Part shown: positions 47,101 to 57,089 of the stretch, piece by piece
Position numbering within the stretch: position 1 is the stretch's first letter
How the letters are laid out: every line of letters starts with the position of its first letter
From: Hormoscilla sp. GM7CHS1pb
Lineage (GTDB): Bacteria; Cyanobacteriota; Cyanobacteriia; Cyanobacteriales; Desertifilaceae
Length of the DNA stretch: 64,000 nucleotides
Direction of reading: 5' to 3'
Assembly (NCBI GenBank): GCA_014323675.1
Contig: JACONN010000002.1
Coordinates: 2,834,001-2,898,000, forward strand
Notes under the pieces: generated by a model
Told to the model about the DNA's origin: nothing
The model's input: the letters and a program-made list of their open reading frames with translations, nothing else
Databases searched by the model: none
Position numbers and translations under genes: made by a program

Positions 47101-47394
47101 TTGGTAGTTACACTCTGTTTTGTTTGTACTTGGACCTTAATCATTTTCGGCTGTTATAGTTTCTGGGTGGCCTGTAAAGAGGGATTCACGAGAATCAAAA
47201 AACTGCATGAAATTCCTTGCTCTCGCTGTCAGTTTTTTACCGGAGATTATCGCCTAAAATGTACGGTTCATCCGATAAAAGCGCTTTCTGAAGATGCGAT
47301 CGACTGTCTTGACTATGAACCACAAAGCTATGCAGACATGATAGCCCGGAAATCATCATTGCATAAAAAAAACATTCTCTCTTCCAAACGATAA
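47101..47394 (+). CDS. Small membrane protein with four-Cys cluster, end of isi operon
   Basis: About 97 residues. A TTG (47101) or GTG (47104) start follows AGGAGTC. One transmembrane helix (CFVCTWTLIIFGCYSFWVAC) leads into a cytoplasmic part with CSRCQFF, LKCTVHP and IDCLDYEP, so a CxxC plus two Cys could bind metal or a cluster. In Synechocystis a small gene of similar size follows isiABC; whether this is its counterpart is a guess from position. It lies 63 bp after isiC in the same direction. Confidence 0.65.
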   Translation: MVVTLCFVCTWTLIIFGCYSFWVACKEGFTRIKKLHEIPCSRCQFFTGDYRLKCTVHPIKALSEDAIDCLDYEPQSYADMIARKSSLHKKNILSSKR

Positions 47395-47531
47395 CAGCCA
47401 GAACATCCGCAGATCTACTGCTCTGGGTGAATTTCGACGCAAGCTTAGTACCATGCCTTCACCCTAAAGAGTGGAGCTACGGATGGAGATCGACAAGTAA
47501 TGATTTTCCAAATAGGTCAGAACCGTCAGGA

Positions 47532-47922
47532 ATGGATGAGTCGTGAACACTAACGGATGAGTCGTGAACACTAACGGATGATTCGTGGACACTAACGGAT
47601 GAGTCGTACACGGAGTCGTTAACGGGAACGGATGAGTCGTGGACACTAACGGATGAGTCGTACACGGGAACGGACGAGTCGTTAACGGGAACGGATGAGT
47701 CGTGGACACTAACGGATGAGTCGTTAGCGGGAACGGACGAGTCGTGGGGGAACGGATGAGTCGTGGACACTAACGGATGAGTCATACACGGGAACGGACG
47801 AGTCGTTAACGGGAACGGATGAGTCGTGGACACTAACGGATGAGTCATACACGGGAACGGACGAGTCGTGGGGGAACGGATGAGTCGTGAACACTAACGG
47901 ATGAGTCCTGGATAATAACGGA
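47532..47922. repeat. 21-bp tandem repeat (about 19 units, three alternating types)
   Basis: Units begin AACGGA(T/C)GAGTCGT and end GGACACT (type a), ACACGGG (b) or TAACGGG (c). The order is often a-b-c, giving a 63-bp higher-order period. Two units are shortened to 19 bp (ending GGGGG) and one pair is fused by a deletion near 47610. Because 21 is a multiple of three and units contain no stop in several frames, long reverse-strand frames (7-residue peptide repeats such as THPLVST) appear. There is no start signal, so I treat it as non-coding. Confidence 0.9.
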
Positions 47923-47939
47923 CTGTGATTGTGCAACGC

Positions 47940-48420
47940 ACTACTACGAACTACTCCCGGAGAACTACGAACTACTTGAACTACTTATTGCTGGACGCCA
48001 AATCATTACATCTTTATCACTACCGTTGAGTAATAAGCCGGAGATTTTCTCGCCGTTCTTCTGCTGCTTCTGCCCAAAACAGTGCTTTCGTTCTTGTAGT
48101 GATGAAATGCGCCAAATCGTTCTGCACCGGGAATAAATCGGTACGGTTGTCATCACTACCTTTTTAGCACTACCGATCTACGAAAACCAAGCCCGCGCGG
48201 CTCTTCGTGAAAGGGTATGCGTTCATTGCCATCCTCATAGCCTCAAATCTTTGCGAAGCAAGGGTTTGAGGTTGATGATTTTGGCAGTCCCGGTCCCATG
48301 TTTTGTTTGGATATGTTAGAATATACAAATTACCTAAATTGGACATGCATTGGTTAAATTTGATAGCTCGCAGCGATTCCTATAGATTTTTATTGCCAGG
48401 ATTGATTGAGTTTGCCAAAG
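47940..48420. other. Intergenic stretch with possible gene remnants
   Basis: The reverse strand near 48130-48020 reads NDLAHFITTRTKALFWAEAA and EERRENLRLITQR before a stop. This looks protein-like but is too short to name. GAACTACGAACTACT-type short repeats lie at 47945-47985 and a palindrome (CCTCAAATC / GGTTTGAGG) at about 48241-48272. No intact gene is visible. Confidence 0.35.
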
Positions 48421-48560
48421 CCAAAATATTACCTGCATCTCTTTTGAAGGTATTGAAACGCGGGAAAAATTAAAGTTAGCTGAGCAAATGGGAGCGGACT
48501 ACGTGCAGGTATTTTTGTTCAAAGACCAGTTTATTCAAGTACAAAGTAAATGCCGCCTGC
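48421..48560 (+). pseudogene. EAL-domain phosphodiesterase C-terminal remnant
   Basis: The translation NITCISFEGIETREKLKLAE, then QMGADYVQVFLFKDQF, matches the C-terminal end of EAL domains (pattern AEG-(I/V)-E-T-x(5)-L-x(3)-G-x-D-x-x-QG-x-LF) that degrade cyclic di-GMP. Upstream DNA from about 48350 reads related sequence (VKFDSSQ, LIEFAKAK) in other frames. All catalytic residues except the terminal Glu region are lost. A family G palindrome cuts the 3' end at 48588. Confidence 0.6.
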
Positions 48561-48587
48561 TGACGACAGTGGTGGAGAGGTCGATTT

Positions 48588-48693
48588 CGATGTCTATGGC
48601 TGCGCCCCCAGCGCAGCGCTATCGGGATGCTAGCTGCTGCGCTGCGGCTGCGCACGCTACGCGAAAAATCGCGCAAAAACCCCTCAGACATCG
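48588..48693 (+). repeat. Family G palindromic element, copy 1
   Basis: The element begins CGATGTCTATGGCTGCGC, has TATCGGGATGCTAGCTGCTG in the middle, and ends ACCCCTCAGACATCG. The reverse-complement copy is at 51296-51432, so the pnp gene is flanked by inverted copies. A family E palindrome follows at 48733-48757. Confidence 0.75.
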
Positions 48694-48783
48694 TACTAAC
48701 ATAATTTGGGGTCTCACAACCTTTGCTAATTACGTTCCCAGGCAGAGCCAGGGAACAATGCCAATTGCTAATTGCCTTAACAA

Positions 48784-50952
48784 TTAACAATTAACAACAA
48801 CGATCAAGCAGAGGCCTTGGCGAGCAGCAGCAGCTTCGTCGGGGTGAATTCCCAGACGGGTGAGATTAATCCGGCCCTTTTCGTCGATCCTTCGCACCTT
48901 CACTATTACCTCATCACCAACATTTACCTCGTCCTCTACTTTGTGTACGCGGTAATCAGCTAGCTGGGAGATGTGAATCATCCCTTCCTTACCTGGCAGA
49001 AACTCCACAAAGGCACCAATGTCAATAATGCGGGTGACCCGACCGACAAAGATATCTCCCTGATTGACTTTTTTGGTCATGCCCACGATGATGTTGCGTG
49101 CCTCCCGCACATTTTGAGCATCGCTGGATGCTACGATCACCGTGCCATCGTCTTCGATGTCTACCTTAGCGCCAGTTTGTTCGGTAATGCCCTTGATGGT
49201 CTTACCGCCCGGTCCGATAATTAGACCGATCAGTTCTGGATCGATCTTCATCATTAGTAAGCGCGGTGCATAGGGCGACATCTCCTCACGCGGTTCGGAA
49301 ATGGTTTCCAGCATTTTCTCTAAGATATGCATTCGCGCTGGTTTGGCCTCATTAATCGCTTGGGCAATCACCGACAAGGGCAAACCGGTGAGTTTCATGT
49401 CCAGTTGCAGGGCCGTAATTCCCGTGTCCGTCCCTGCTACCTTGAAGTCCATATCTCCCAGAAAATCTTCAATCCCTTGAATATCCGTGAGAATTCTCAC
49501 TTCCTCACCTTCCTTGATCAAACCCATCGCTGCACCGCTGACTGGTTTGACTAGCGGGACTCCCGCATCCATCAGGGACAGGGTGGAACCGCAGACTGAA
49601 CCCATCGATGTGGAACCATTGGAAGAAAGCACTTCCGATACTACCCGAATCACGTAGGGGAAATCTTCCTTCGCTGGTATTACCGGCGCTAAGGCCCGTT
49701 CCGCTAGGGCACCATGACCTATTTCTCGCCGTCCGGGCGATCGCATGGGCTTGGTTTCCCCGACGGAGTAAGGTGGAAAATTGTAGTGGTGCAGATAGCG
49801 TTTTTCCGCATCCGGGTGGAGGTCATCCATTTCTTGAGCATCTCCGGATGTACCCAAGGTGACAACAGACATGACCTGAGTTAGACCCCGGTTAAACAAA
49901 GCGCTACCATGTACCCGCGCTGGCAAAACTCCCACCCTGGAAGAGATCGGACGCACTTGATCCAGCTGGCGACCGTCAACCCGCATCCCCTCCTTGACAA
50001 TTTGTTCCCGCATCAATTCCTTGGTAACCTGCTTGAAGGTATTGCCTACTGCTGCTGAGTTAGCTTCAGCAGCAATGCGGATGGAGTCGTCTTCGGCCAG
50101 TTCTCCAATGGGGACAACTACTTCGGTTTCCTTAATCTCATCTAATGCTGTATCCCGCTGATGCTTGTCCAACTCGTACTGAGACAGCACTGCCTTGATC
50201 TTGACCTGGGCGCGCTCGCGGATAAAATTCTCTAGAGTCGGGTCTACCGTGGGTGGTTCTGCCTTAACCAGTTCTATCCCCAGTTCTGCCATCAAATCTT
50301 GCTGTGCTTTAATCAGGTCGCAGACTGCCTCATAGCCAAAGTCGATCGCTTCTATGATATCCTGTTCTGGCAGCTGAGAGGCTCCCGCCTCTACCATGAT
50401 CACGCCATCGGGGGAACCGGCGACCACCAGGTCTAAATCCCCATTTTCCAGTTCGCTATAGGTAGGGTTGATCACGAAATCATCCCCCACTAACCCCACC
50501 CGTACTGCCGCCATGGGCCCATTAAAGGGGATCTTCGCTAGCACTACCGCGATGGAGGCCCCCGTCACCGCCAGTACATCTGGAGGCACCCGATCGTCCA
50601 TGGACAGGGTAGTGGCGACAATTTGGATTTCATCCCGCAACCAGGGTGGAAACAAAGGGCGCAAGGGGCGGTCTATCAGCCGGCTCGTCAGAATGGCCTT
50701 TTCTGCCGGACGGCCCTCGCGCCGCAAGAAACCTCCTGGTATCCGCCCCGCTGCGTACAGTCTTTCTTCGTAATCTACCAGCAGGGGCAGAAAATCAACC
50801 CCCTCTCTTCCCGGTGCCCTGGTTGCAGTCACTAAAACAACTGTATCTCCCGATTGAATCAGTACGGAACCATTCGCCTGTGGCGCAAATAGTCCTACTT
50901 TGAGTCGAATATCCCGTCCGTCAAAGGATATTGACTTGTCTATCTCTCCCAT
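48784..50952 (-). CDS. pnp: Polyribonucleotide nucleotidyltransferase
   Basis: PNPase degrades RNA phosphorolytically and can add heteropolymeric tails in cyanobacteria. The 722-residue protein has two RNase PH domains ([59 protein letters not shown]), a KH domain ([20 protein letters not shown]) and an S1 domain ([20 protein letters not shown]). Its N-terminus [15 protein letters not shown] begins at ATG 50952. The end ([13 protein letters not shown]) runs into AATTAAC repeats, so the last ten residues may be recent replacement of the native tail. Intact, single frame. Confidence 0.96.
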   Translation of the reverse strand: MGEIDKSISFDGRDIRLKVGLFAPQANGSVLIQSGDTVVLVTATRAPGREGVDFLPLLVDYEERLYAAGRIPGGFLRREGRPAEKAILTSRLIDRPLRPLFPPWLRDEIQIVATTLSMDDRVPPDVLAVTGASIAVVLAKIPFNGPMAAVRVGLVGDDFVINPTYSELENGDLDLVVAGSPDGVIMVEAGASQLPEQDIIEAIDFGYEAVCDLIKAQQDLMAELGIELVKAEPPTVDPTLENFIRERAQVKIKAVLSQYELDKHQRDTALDEIKETEVVVPIGELAEDDSIRIAAEANSAAVGNTFKQVTKELMREQIVKEGMRVDGRQLDQVRPISSRVGVLPARVHGSALFNRGLTQVMSVVTLGTSGDAQEMDDLHPDAEKRYLHHYNFPPYSVGETKPMRSPGRREIGHGALAERALAPVIPAKEDFPYVIRVVSEVLSSNGSTSMGSVCGSTLSLMDAGVPLVKPVSGAAMGLIKEGEEVRILTDIQGIEDFLGDMDFKVAGTDTGITALQLDMKLTGLPLSVIAQAINEAKPARMHILEKMLETISEPREEMSPYAPRLLMMKIDPELIGLIIGPGGKTIKGITEQTGAKVDIEDDGTVIVASSDAQNVREARNIIVGMTKKVNQGDIFVGRVTRIIDIGAFVEFLPGKEGMIHISQLADYRVHKVEDEVNVGDEVIVKVRRIDEKGRINLTRLGIHPDEAAAARQGLCLIVVVNC

Positions 50953-51295
50953 GCAACACTATGCCCTCTAGTTCACACTTGTTTATTTCCTAATAGTCGC
51001 AATCGTAGCATTGATATTAGTGGTTGGTCCCTCCCATATCTGCTTGCACCCCACCGCCAGTCGGCAGAAACTCTCCGCTTGACTCACACATCCCATATAT
51101 TCTCCCTCTTGTCAAGCATCCAGCGATCGCAGCCCGTAGAGGCGAGCAGATGCCCAGAAACCGGTTTTTTTAGTTCTTCGGGATCCAGACTGGGTGTGTT
51201 ATAGCATATCTACTAGAATTTGTCTATGAATAAAAAAATTGAGGCTGTTGCCCGATGCATTTTTCTCTATTGGTTGTATAATACCGATGTCAGCG

Positions 51296-51432
51296 CGATG
51301 TCTGAGGGGTTTTTGTCAGCGCAGCGGCTGCGCAGCAGCTAGCATCCCGTCGCGCAGCGTTCGATATCTTTTGTTGTGCTCTTGTCCCGGGGGACTCGGC
51401 ACACAAAAGATATCGCGCAGCCATAGACATCG
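51296..51432 (-). repeat. Family G element, copy 2, with a family C element nested inside
   Basis: The inverse of 48588-48693. Within it, at 51362-51415, lies a family C palindrome: arms CGATATCTTTTGT / ACAAAAGATATCG around TGTGCTCTTGTCC / GGACTCGGCACA. The nesting shows that C inserted into G. The rest of 50953-51523 shows only AATTAACAATTAAC repeats (51490-51522) next to the SNF2 start. Confidence 0.8.
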
Positions 51433-51523
51433 AAGGATCTCGGCGTTCAGTGGTGAAAACTGTATATTACACGAGCAAATCTAACCATAAACAATTAGCA
51501 ATTAACAATTAACAATTAACAAT

Positions 51524-54500
51524 ATGGGGATTTTACACGGGAGTTGGTTAAGTCAGGGCGAGTTGTTGATTTGGGGAGAAACATGGCGCTTTGAGACGGC
51601 GGTGAAAATTACTCAGTTGGATGAGACCTATGGCCATCCTTTGGGGATGACATCAGCTGAGTTGCAATCCTTTTGGGAAACTATACAACAGCAGTATGAA
51701 ATTAGTTGGTCAAAGCAAGATGTGAAATGGCAAACGAGGGCGATCGCACTGCCAACGGAGATCGCTAAAGGTACTTCCGATATCTCCCTGTGTGCCGAGT
51801 CCCCTGGGGCAAGAGCACAACAGGAGATATCGAAAAGCCGGGCCGTGCGTTCCCGGGCGAGATCCAGGGAACGAGAAGAAGAAGGTTTATTTACAGTTAT
51901 ACCTCAGCATTCAGCTGTCCCAAAGTCCGGAGAGGTGTTTTTGTATCCCTGGGAAGTAGAAGGAGTCTGCTTAAATACCCTGGCGGCGATGCAGTTTTTG
52001 CAGGCTTTGCCCCTTTCCGGACTAGACTATTCTTGGTTGGGGTCAGATCTGCGCTTTTGGTCTCACCTCAGTCGCTGGAGTCTGGATCTATTGGCCAGAG
52101 GTAAGTTTTTACCCACCCTCAAGGGGAATATAGCTTGCTGGCAACCTCTCCTAGATAGCAGTATAGACCAATCCCGTCTTGTTAATTTTGCTCGGGCCAT
52201 GCCTGATATTTGTCGCAGTTATATGGTTCCTACCGGAAACACTAAAGTGTTTACTACGAACGGGGAAACGAACGGGGAAAACACTAAAGTGTTTACTACG
52301 AACAGGAACGATTTGCCGATCGCGCCCCAAGAGTCGATGGTCGAATTCTTGAGTCGGGCGATCGATGCCCAAGTACGAGTGATGGCGGGTGGCAATGGAC
52401 TGGGAACCATAGCAGGGTCAGGGCGAGAGTGGCTATCCGCTTTAACTCAGGAAAATGCAACGGTCTGTGGGACTGGGATAGAAAGCATTTCTGGGGCCCT
52501 CCATCGTTGGACGGCACCGGTACAACATCTGCTACAAGGACGGCAAGGTTTCCTGACTTGTTTTAAGCTGCATCCTCCAAGTCCTAAAGATTGGATGTTG
52601 GAGTATTGCTTGCAAGCAACTGATGACCCGGAATTTATCGTAGATGCAACAACTATATGGAATAATCCCGTCGAACGTTTGGTGGTTGGCGATCGGGCCA
52701 TTAAGCAACCGCAAGAAACATTCCTGAGTGGTTTGGGTTTAGCATCCAGGATGTTCCCACCAATTGAAGCCAGTTTAGAAAGCCAACGTCCTCTGTTCTG
52801 TCGCCTGACACCGGTGCAAGCCTATGAGTTTATTAAGTCGGCGGCCTGGCGTTTCCAAGATAGCGGTCTAGGAGTAATTTTACCCCCATCTCTGGCAAAT
52901 AGGGAGGGGTTGGCCAGTCGCTTGGGGTTGAGTATTCGCGCTACCACGCCCAAGTTGAAAAAGGCGGAAAAAGTTGGGTTGCAGAGTCTGCTGAATTTTA
53001 AGTGGGAATTGACGATCGGGCAACAGCGTTTGTCGGAAGCTGAGTTTAAAGAACTGATCGCGAAGGGTTCTCCCTTGGTAGAAATAAATGGAGAGTGGGT
53101 GGAGTTGCGACCCCAGGAGGTCCGGGCCGCCGAGGAGTTTTTTGCCAGTCGCAAAGAGAAAGTGAATCTTTCCTTAGAGGATGCTTTGCGGATCGCTACG
53201 GAGGATACCCAGACGATCGAAAAGCTGCCAGTAGTGAGTTTTGAGGCGTCCGGAGTGCTGCAAGAGTTACTGGCCAACTTGACCGATAATCGTTCCCTAG
53301 AGGCGATCGCCACTCCGGCCAATTTCCGGGGGGAGTTGCGTCCTTACCAGGCCCGGGGTGCCAGTTGGCTGGCATTTTTGCAACGCTGGGGTTTGGGTGC
53401 TTGTCTGGCAGATGATATGGGGTTGGGAAAGACGATCGAACTGATTGCTTTTCTGCTGCACTTGCAAGAACAAGATGGCCTGACAGGACGGACCCTGCTA
53501 GTTTGTCCCACTTCAGTATTAGGGAATTGGGAGCGAGAAGTCAAGCGATTTGCCCCCACCCTGAAAACTCTGGTGCATCACGGGGAGAAACGGAGCAAAG
53601 GAAAGGATTTTGCGCGGACGATACGGGATCTGGATTTGATCGTTACCAGTTATAGTCTAGCTTTCCGGGATGAAAAGGAACTTGCAAGTGTGGAATGGCA
53701 AGCTGTAGTTTTGGATGAGGCCCAGAACATTAAAAATCCCGGCAGCAAGCAGTCCCAAGCGGTGCGCCAGTTGCAGACAGCGTTGCGCATTGCCCTGACA
53801 GGAACTCCGGTAGAAAATAAGCTGCAAGAATTGTGGTCCATTATGGATTTCCTCAATCCCGGCTATTTGGGTACGCGGCAATTTTTCCAGCGCCGGTTTG
53901 CCATGCCCATTGAGAAGTATGGAGACCCCTCATCTTTGCAGACTTTGCGATCCCTTGTGGGACCCTTTATCCTCCGCCGCCTGAAGACCGATCGGGATAT
54001 AATCCAAGATTTGCCAGAGAAACAGGAGATGACAGTATTCTGCGGCCTATCCCCAGTCCAAGCGGAACTATATCAGCAGGTTGTAGATAAGTCCTTAGGT
54101 GAGATAGATAGATCTGATGGACTCGTGCGTCACGGACTAATAATCGCTTTGCTGACTAAACTCAAGCAAATTTGCAATCATCCCGCCCAATTACGCAAGC
54201 AAAAAACCTTGACAAATCCCCAGCAATCGAGTAAACTCATGCGGTTAGAGTCCATGCTGTCAGAGGCTATCGCGGAGGGCGATCGGGCTTTAATATTCAC
54301 CCAATTTGCAGAATGGTGTAAACTGTTGAAACCATATCTGGAACAGCAGTTAGGAGAGGAAGTGCTGTTACTCTATGGGAACACCCGCAAACAGCAACGG
54401 GAGGAGATGATCGATCGCTTCCAGCAGGATCCGCAAGGGCCGAAAATCATGATTTTGTCTCTGAAAGCGGGGGTGTGGGACTAAACTTAACTCGGGCAAA

Positions 54501-54774
54501 TCACGTATTTCACTTTGACCGTTGGTGGAACCCAGCGGTGGAAAATCAAGCAACCGATCGGGCTTTCAGAATTGGTCAAACCCGCAACGTGCAGGTGCAT
54601 AAGTTTGTCTGTAGTGGGACGTTGGAGGAGAAAATCCACGAAATGATTGAAAGTAAAAAAGTGCTAGCAGAACAAGTAGTAGGTACGGGAGAAAAGTGGT
54701 TAGGCGAACTAGATAGTGACCGGTTGCGGGATCTACTGTTACTCGATCGCAGTGCCATAATAGATGAAGAATAA
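51524..54774 (+). CDS. SNF2-family DEAD/DEAH helicase, one-base frameshift
   Basis: A 1083-residue (corrected) SNF2 ATPase of the bacterial HepA/SWI2 type. A helicase-associated N-terminal half (about 1-560) is followed by motif [11 protein letters not shown], Ia [65 protein letters not shown] and [14 protein letters not shown]. The frame breaks at GCGGGGGTG (54469-54473); one extra G restores LKAGGVGLNL. The gene carries in-frame repeats: family C and E palindromes at 51779-51873 (residues about 86-117) and a doubled AACACTAAAGTGTTTACTA segment at about 52239-52305. A SWIM-domain gene follows, the usual partner. Confidence 0.92.
51779..51873 (+). repeat. Family C and family E palindromes translated in the SNF2 gene
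   Basis: CGATATCTCC / GGAGATATCG enclose the family C core in the opposite sense (TGTGTGCCGAGTCC / GGGGCAAGAGCACA). A degenerate family E element (CGTTCCCGGG ... GGGAACG) follows at 51848-51873. Together they add about 31 residues rich in S, R and E to the helicase N-terminal region. Confidence 0.8.
52239..52305 (+). repeat. Doubled 23-bp repeat inside the SNF2 gene
   Basis: AACACTAAAGTGTTTACTAC plus GAAC occurs twice, separated by GGGGAAACGAACGGGGAA, and encodes two copies of NTKVFTTN. The internal ACACTAAAGTGT is itself palindromic. The frame is kept. Confidence 0.75.
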
Positions 54775-54843
54775 TAGGGAAGAGTAAATAGGAAATTCCG
54801 AAAAAAAAGATATAATGGAGAATAGCACAATAGGAGATTGGCA

Positions 54844-55620
54844 ATGAATGAACTAGCAACACGCTCCGGGAACCCTCCGCTACCCACCCCATCCAATCCG
54901 CCTCTTGCACCCCGGCAAACATTGCCGACGATGTACGACCTACCTAGCGAAGATCCTGAGGAAATCCGGATGCCAGATGAATATCACGAACTACAGTCAA
55001 TGCTGTTGCGAGTTACTTTCCGACCGAGGACTTTTCCCGGGGAGCAAGTGTTTGTGGGAACCGATCTCAATATTTACTACGATCGCCATCATCTGAATTG
55101 GTACAAACGCCCGGATTGGTTTGCGGTGGTAGGAGTAGAACGACTTTACGAAGGTCGCGATAGCAGAGATAGCTATGTCATGTGGCAAGAACTGGTCAGT
55201 CCATTTGTCATAGTTGAGCTATTGTCCCCCAGCACGGAAAATGAAGATTTGGGTCGCACTGTGCGCCAACCGGGAAACCCACCTACCAAGTGGGAAGTGT
55301 ACTCCCAAATTCTGCGCGTTCCTTACTACGTCGTGTTCAGTCGCCTCAACAATGAATTTCAGGCATTTCATTTGGTGGGCACTCGATACCAACCAGTTTC
55401 CCTGAGTAATGGGCGTTTGCTCATTCAAGAACTGGAACTGAGTTTAGGTTTGTGGCGAGGGAGTTATGAAGATATTAACCGGCTGTGGTTGCGGTGGTTT
55501 ACAGCTGATGGTCAATTGATTCTGACCCCTAATGAGGAAGCAGCCGCAGCCGCGCAACGAGCTGAACTGTTCGCAGCCAAACTGCGGGAGTTGAATATTG
55601 ACCCAGATTCACTGGGTTGA
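54844..55620 (+). CDS. Uma2-family (DUF820) PD-(D/E)XK nuclease-like protein
   Basis: From ATG 54844 (after TAGGAG at 54831) the product has about 258 residues. Uma2 features are LNWYKRPDWFAVVGVE with the acidic Asp, SPFVIVELLSPSTENED with the Glu and following polar residues, and KWEVYSQILRVPYYVVFSRL. The last 40 residues are an Ala/Glu helix. The N-terminus TRSGNPPLPTPSNPP is the translation of a family D repeat half (CACGCTCCGGGAACCCTCCG, 54858-54877), so this start region was captured from a repeat. The gene sits between the SNF2 and SWIM genes, which are normally adjacent, so it may be an insertion. Function of the family is unclear. Confidence 0.8.
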   Translation: MNELATRSGNPPLPTPSNPPLAPRQTLPTMYDLPSEDPEEIRMPDEYHELQSMLLRVTFRPRTFPGEQVFVGTDLNIYYDRHHLNWYKRPDWFAVVGVERLYEGRDSRDSYVMWQELVSPFVIVELLSPSTENEDLGRTVRQPGNPPTKWEVYSQILRVPYYVVFSRLNNEFQAFHLVGTRYQPVSLSNGRLLIQELELSLGLWRGSYEDINRLWLRWFTADGQLILTPNEEAAAAAQRAELFAAKLRELNIDPDSLG

Positions 55621-55693
55621 TGTGGGGAGCGATCGCTGCTCGATTGGGAGCGATCGCCATTTGGAGAGTAAGCTGTATTGAGGTGAATTGATC

Positions 55694-56527
55694 GTGGTGA
55701 ATAGAGAGATGACGAATTCCAGAATCGAACGGGAATGGTGGACGGAAAGATGGTTAGAACTGTTAGATAAATACCGTTTCAAGAAGCGTTTAGAAAGGGC
55801 GCGGAACTATGCGCGAGAGGGAAATGTTCTCAGCATTGAGTTTCGAGACCAGAAGGTAGTGGCGAAAGTCCAGGGGTCAGAAGCAGAACCCTACCAACTT
55901 TCAATCTGGATGGATACTTTCACGGATGAAGAATGGGATTATGTGATTGAAACCATGTCCCAGCGGGCAATATTTGCGGCCAAGTTGCTAGCAGGAGAAA
56001 TGCCCGATAATATAGAAGAGGTGTTTACTGCTAATGGGTTGAGTCTGTTTCCCTTTACCCTGCAAGAAGTGCGATCTAAATGTAATTGTCCCGATAAAGC
56101 TAATCCTTGCAAGCATATAGGGGCGGTTTACTATTTGCTGGGCGATCGCTTCAGTGAGGATCCATTTGTGATCTTCCAGTTACGGGGACGTAAAAAAGAG
56201 CAAATCATCGGCCAACTCCGCCAGCTAAGAAGTGCCGAACCAGAGGAGTCCGATCGTAATATATCTGAGATCGAACCGGAAAGTAGCAACTTTCAACCTC
56301 CCAAAATTGATCAATTCTGGAAATACGAGGCCCAACTGGATCCGGCCCTAGTGGTAATAGCGCCACCGCCAAGTAATGAAACTATTATCGATGTCTTAGG
56401 AACGATACCTTTACCAGGGTCAGCAGGAAAAGCGGGAAATGCAGAAGCAGTAATGCAGTATTTGCAGACAGTTTATCAGCAGGTAAGTCAGCAGGCGATA
56501 ATGGCGGCATTGCATCGAGATGATTAA
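55694..56527 (+). CDS. SWIM zinc-finger protein, partner of SNF2
   Basis: I prefer GTG 55694 (8 bp after GAGGTG); ATG 55709 is the alternative. About 277 residues. WWTERWLELLDKYRFKKRLE opens the family; the SWIM motif CNCPDKANPCKHIGAV (C-x-C-x(6)-C-x-H) lies near residue 140. The C-terminal third is low complexity and ends with an alanine/glutamine helix. SWIM proteins of this type are commonly encoded next to SNF2 helicases in cyanobacteria and probably act with them on DNA or nucleoprotein. Confidence 0.87.
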   Translation: MVNREMTNSRIEREWWTERWLELLDKYRFKKRLERARNYAREGNVLSIEFRDQKVVAKVQGSEAEPYQLSIWMDTFTDEEWDYVIETMSQRAIFAAKLLAGEMPDNIEEVFTANGLSLFPFTLQEVRSKCNCPDKANPCKHIGAVYYLLGDRFSEDPFVIFQLRGRKKEQIIGQLRQLRSAEPEESDRNISEIEPESSNFQPPKIDQFWKYEAQLDPALVVIAPPPSNETIIDVLGTIPLPGSAGKAGNAEAVMQYLQTVYQQVSQQAIMAALHRDD

Positions 56528-56636
56528 GGTCGAATTGAGAATGGAGAATTGAGAATTGTTGATGATTTATTATGTTTATAGCAATCCGCACTTAGGATGG
56601 TGCTATTTGCCATTTTCAATTCACCATGGGCAATTC

Positions 56637-56858
56637 TCAATTGGCAAGGGTCAAAAATTCATGCAGTTCTTTGATAGACACAGGTGCTAGATCGATGTTA
56701 TCTTCTGATTCATAAACCTCTTGAAAGGACTCGATCGCCTCTTGAAGCTTGCTAATAGCATCAGTTTGGGTGATTCCTTAACCTACTATACCATTCTCCA
56801 AACACAAAGCCACCCAATAACTTGCGCTTTGACTCAATACCACCGTGTAAAAATCCAT
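56637..56858 (-). pseudogene. HicB-like antitoxin with an in-frame TAA
   Basis: On the reverse strand, ATG 56858 opens DFYTVVLSQSASYWVALCLE, NGIVG, then TAA at codon 27 (56780-56778). The same frame continues GITQTDAISKLQEAIESFQE to TGA at 56637. This is the single-domain HicB fold (UPF0150) with the usual GQG turn at the stop; CAA to TAA would explain it. No HicA partner is visible. It may be a recent pseudogene or a sequence error. The rest of 56528-57089 shows only AATTGAGAATTG-type short repeats. Confidence 0.65.
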
Positions 56859-57089
56859 GACTATTACTCTATGAGAGAACTGCACTATCATTAAGCCAAC
56901 GATCGCCAAGGCCCAGGTTCGTAGTAAGGACTTTAGTCCTTCCACTTGACAGGGCCAGGTAAAACAGCTTAGAATTATGTTACCATAAAAACTAGATTTT
57001 GACATAAATATAACTTGTTTAGACAGATATAAAAAATCATGTCTGTCAAGCTCCTGCAGGGGAGATAATGACAAGAAGAGAAAAAAACC

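Noticed and set aside
47532-47922. Possible CRISPR array
   Set aside because: Units are contiguous 21-bp variants with no unique spacers and no cas genes nearby.
47464-47936. Long reverse-strand frames with heptapeptide repeats over the tandem array
   Set aside because: They follow automatically from a stop-free 21-bp unit; several frames are open at once and none has a ribosome site or non-repeat domain.
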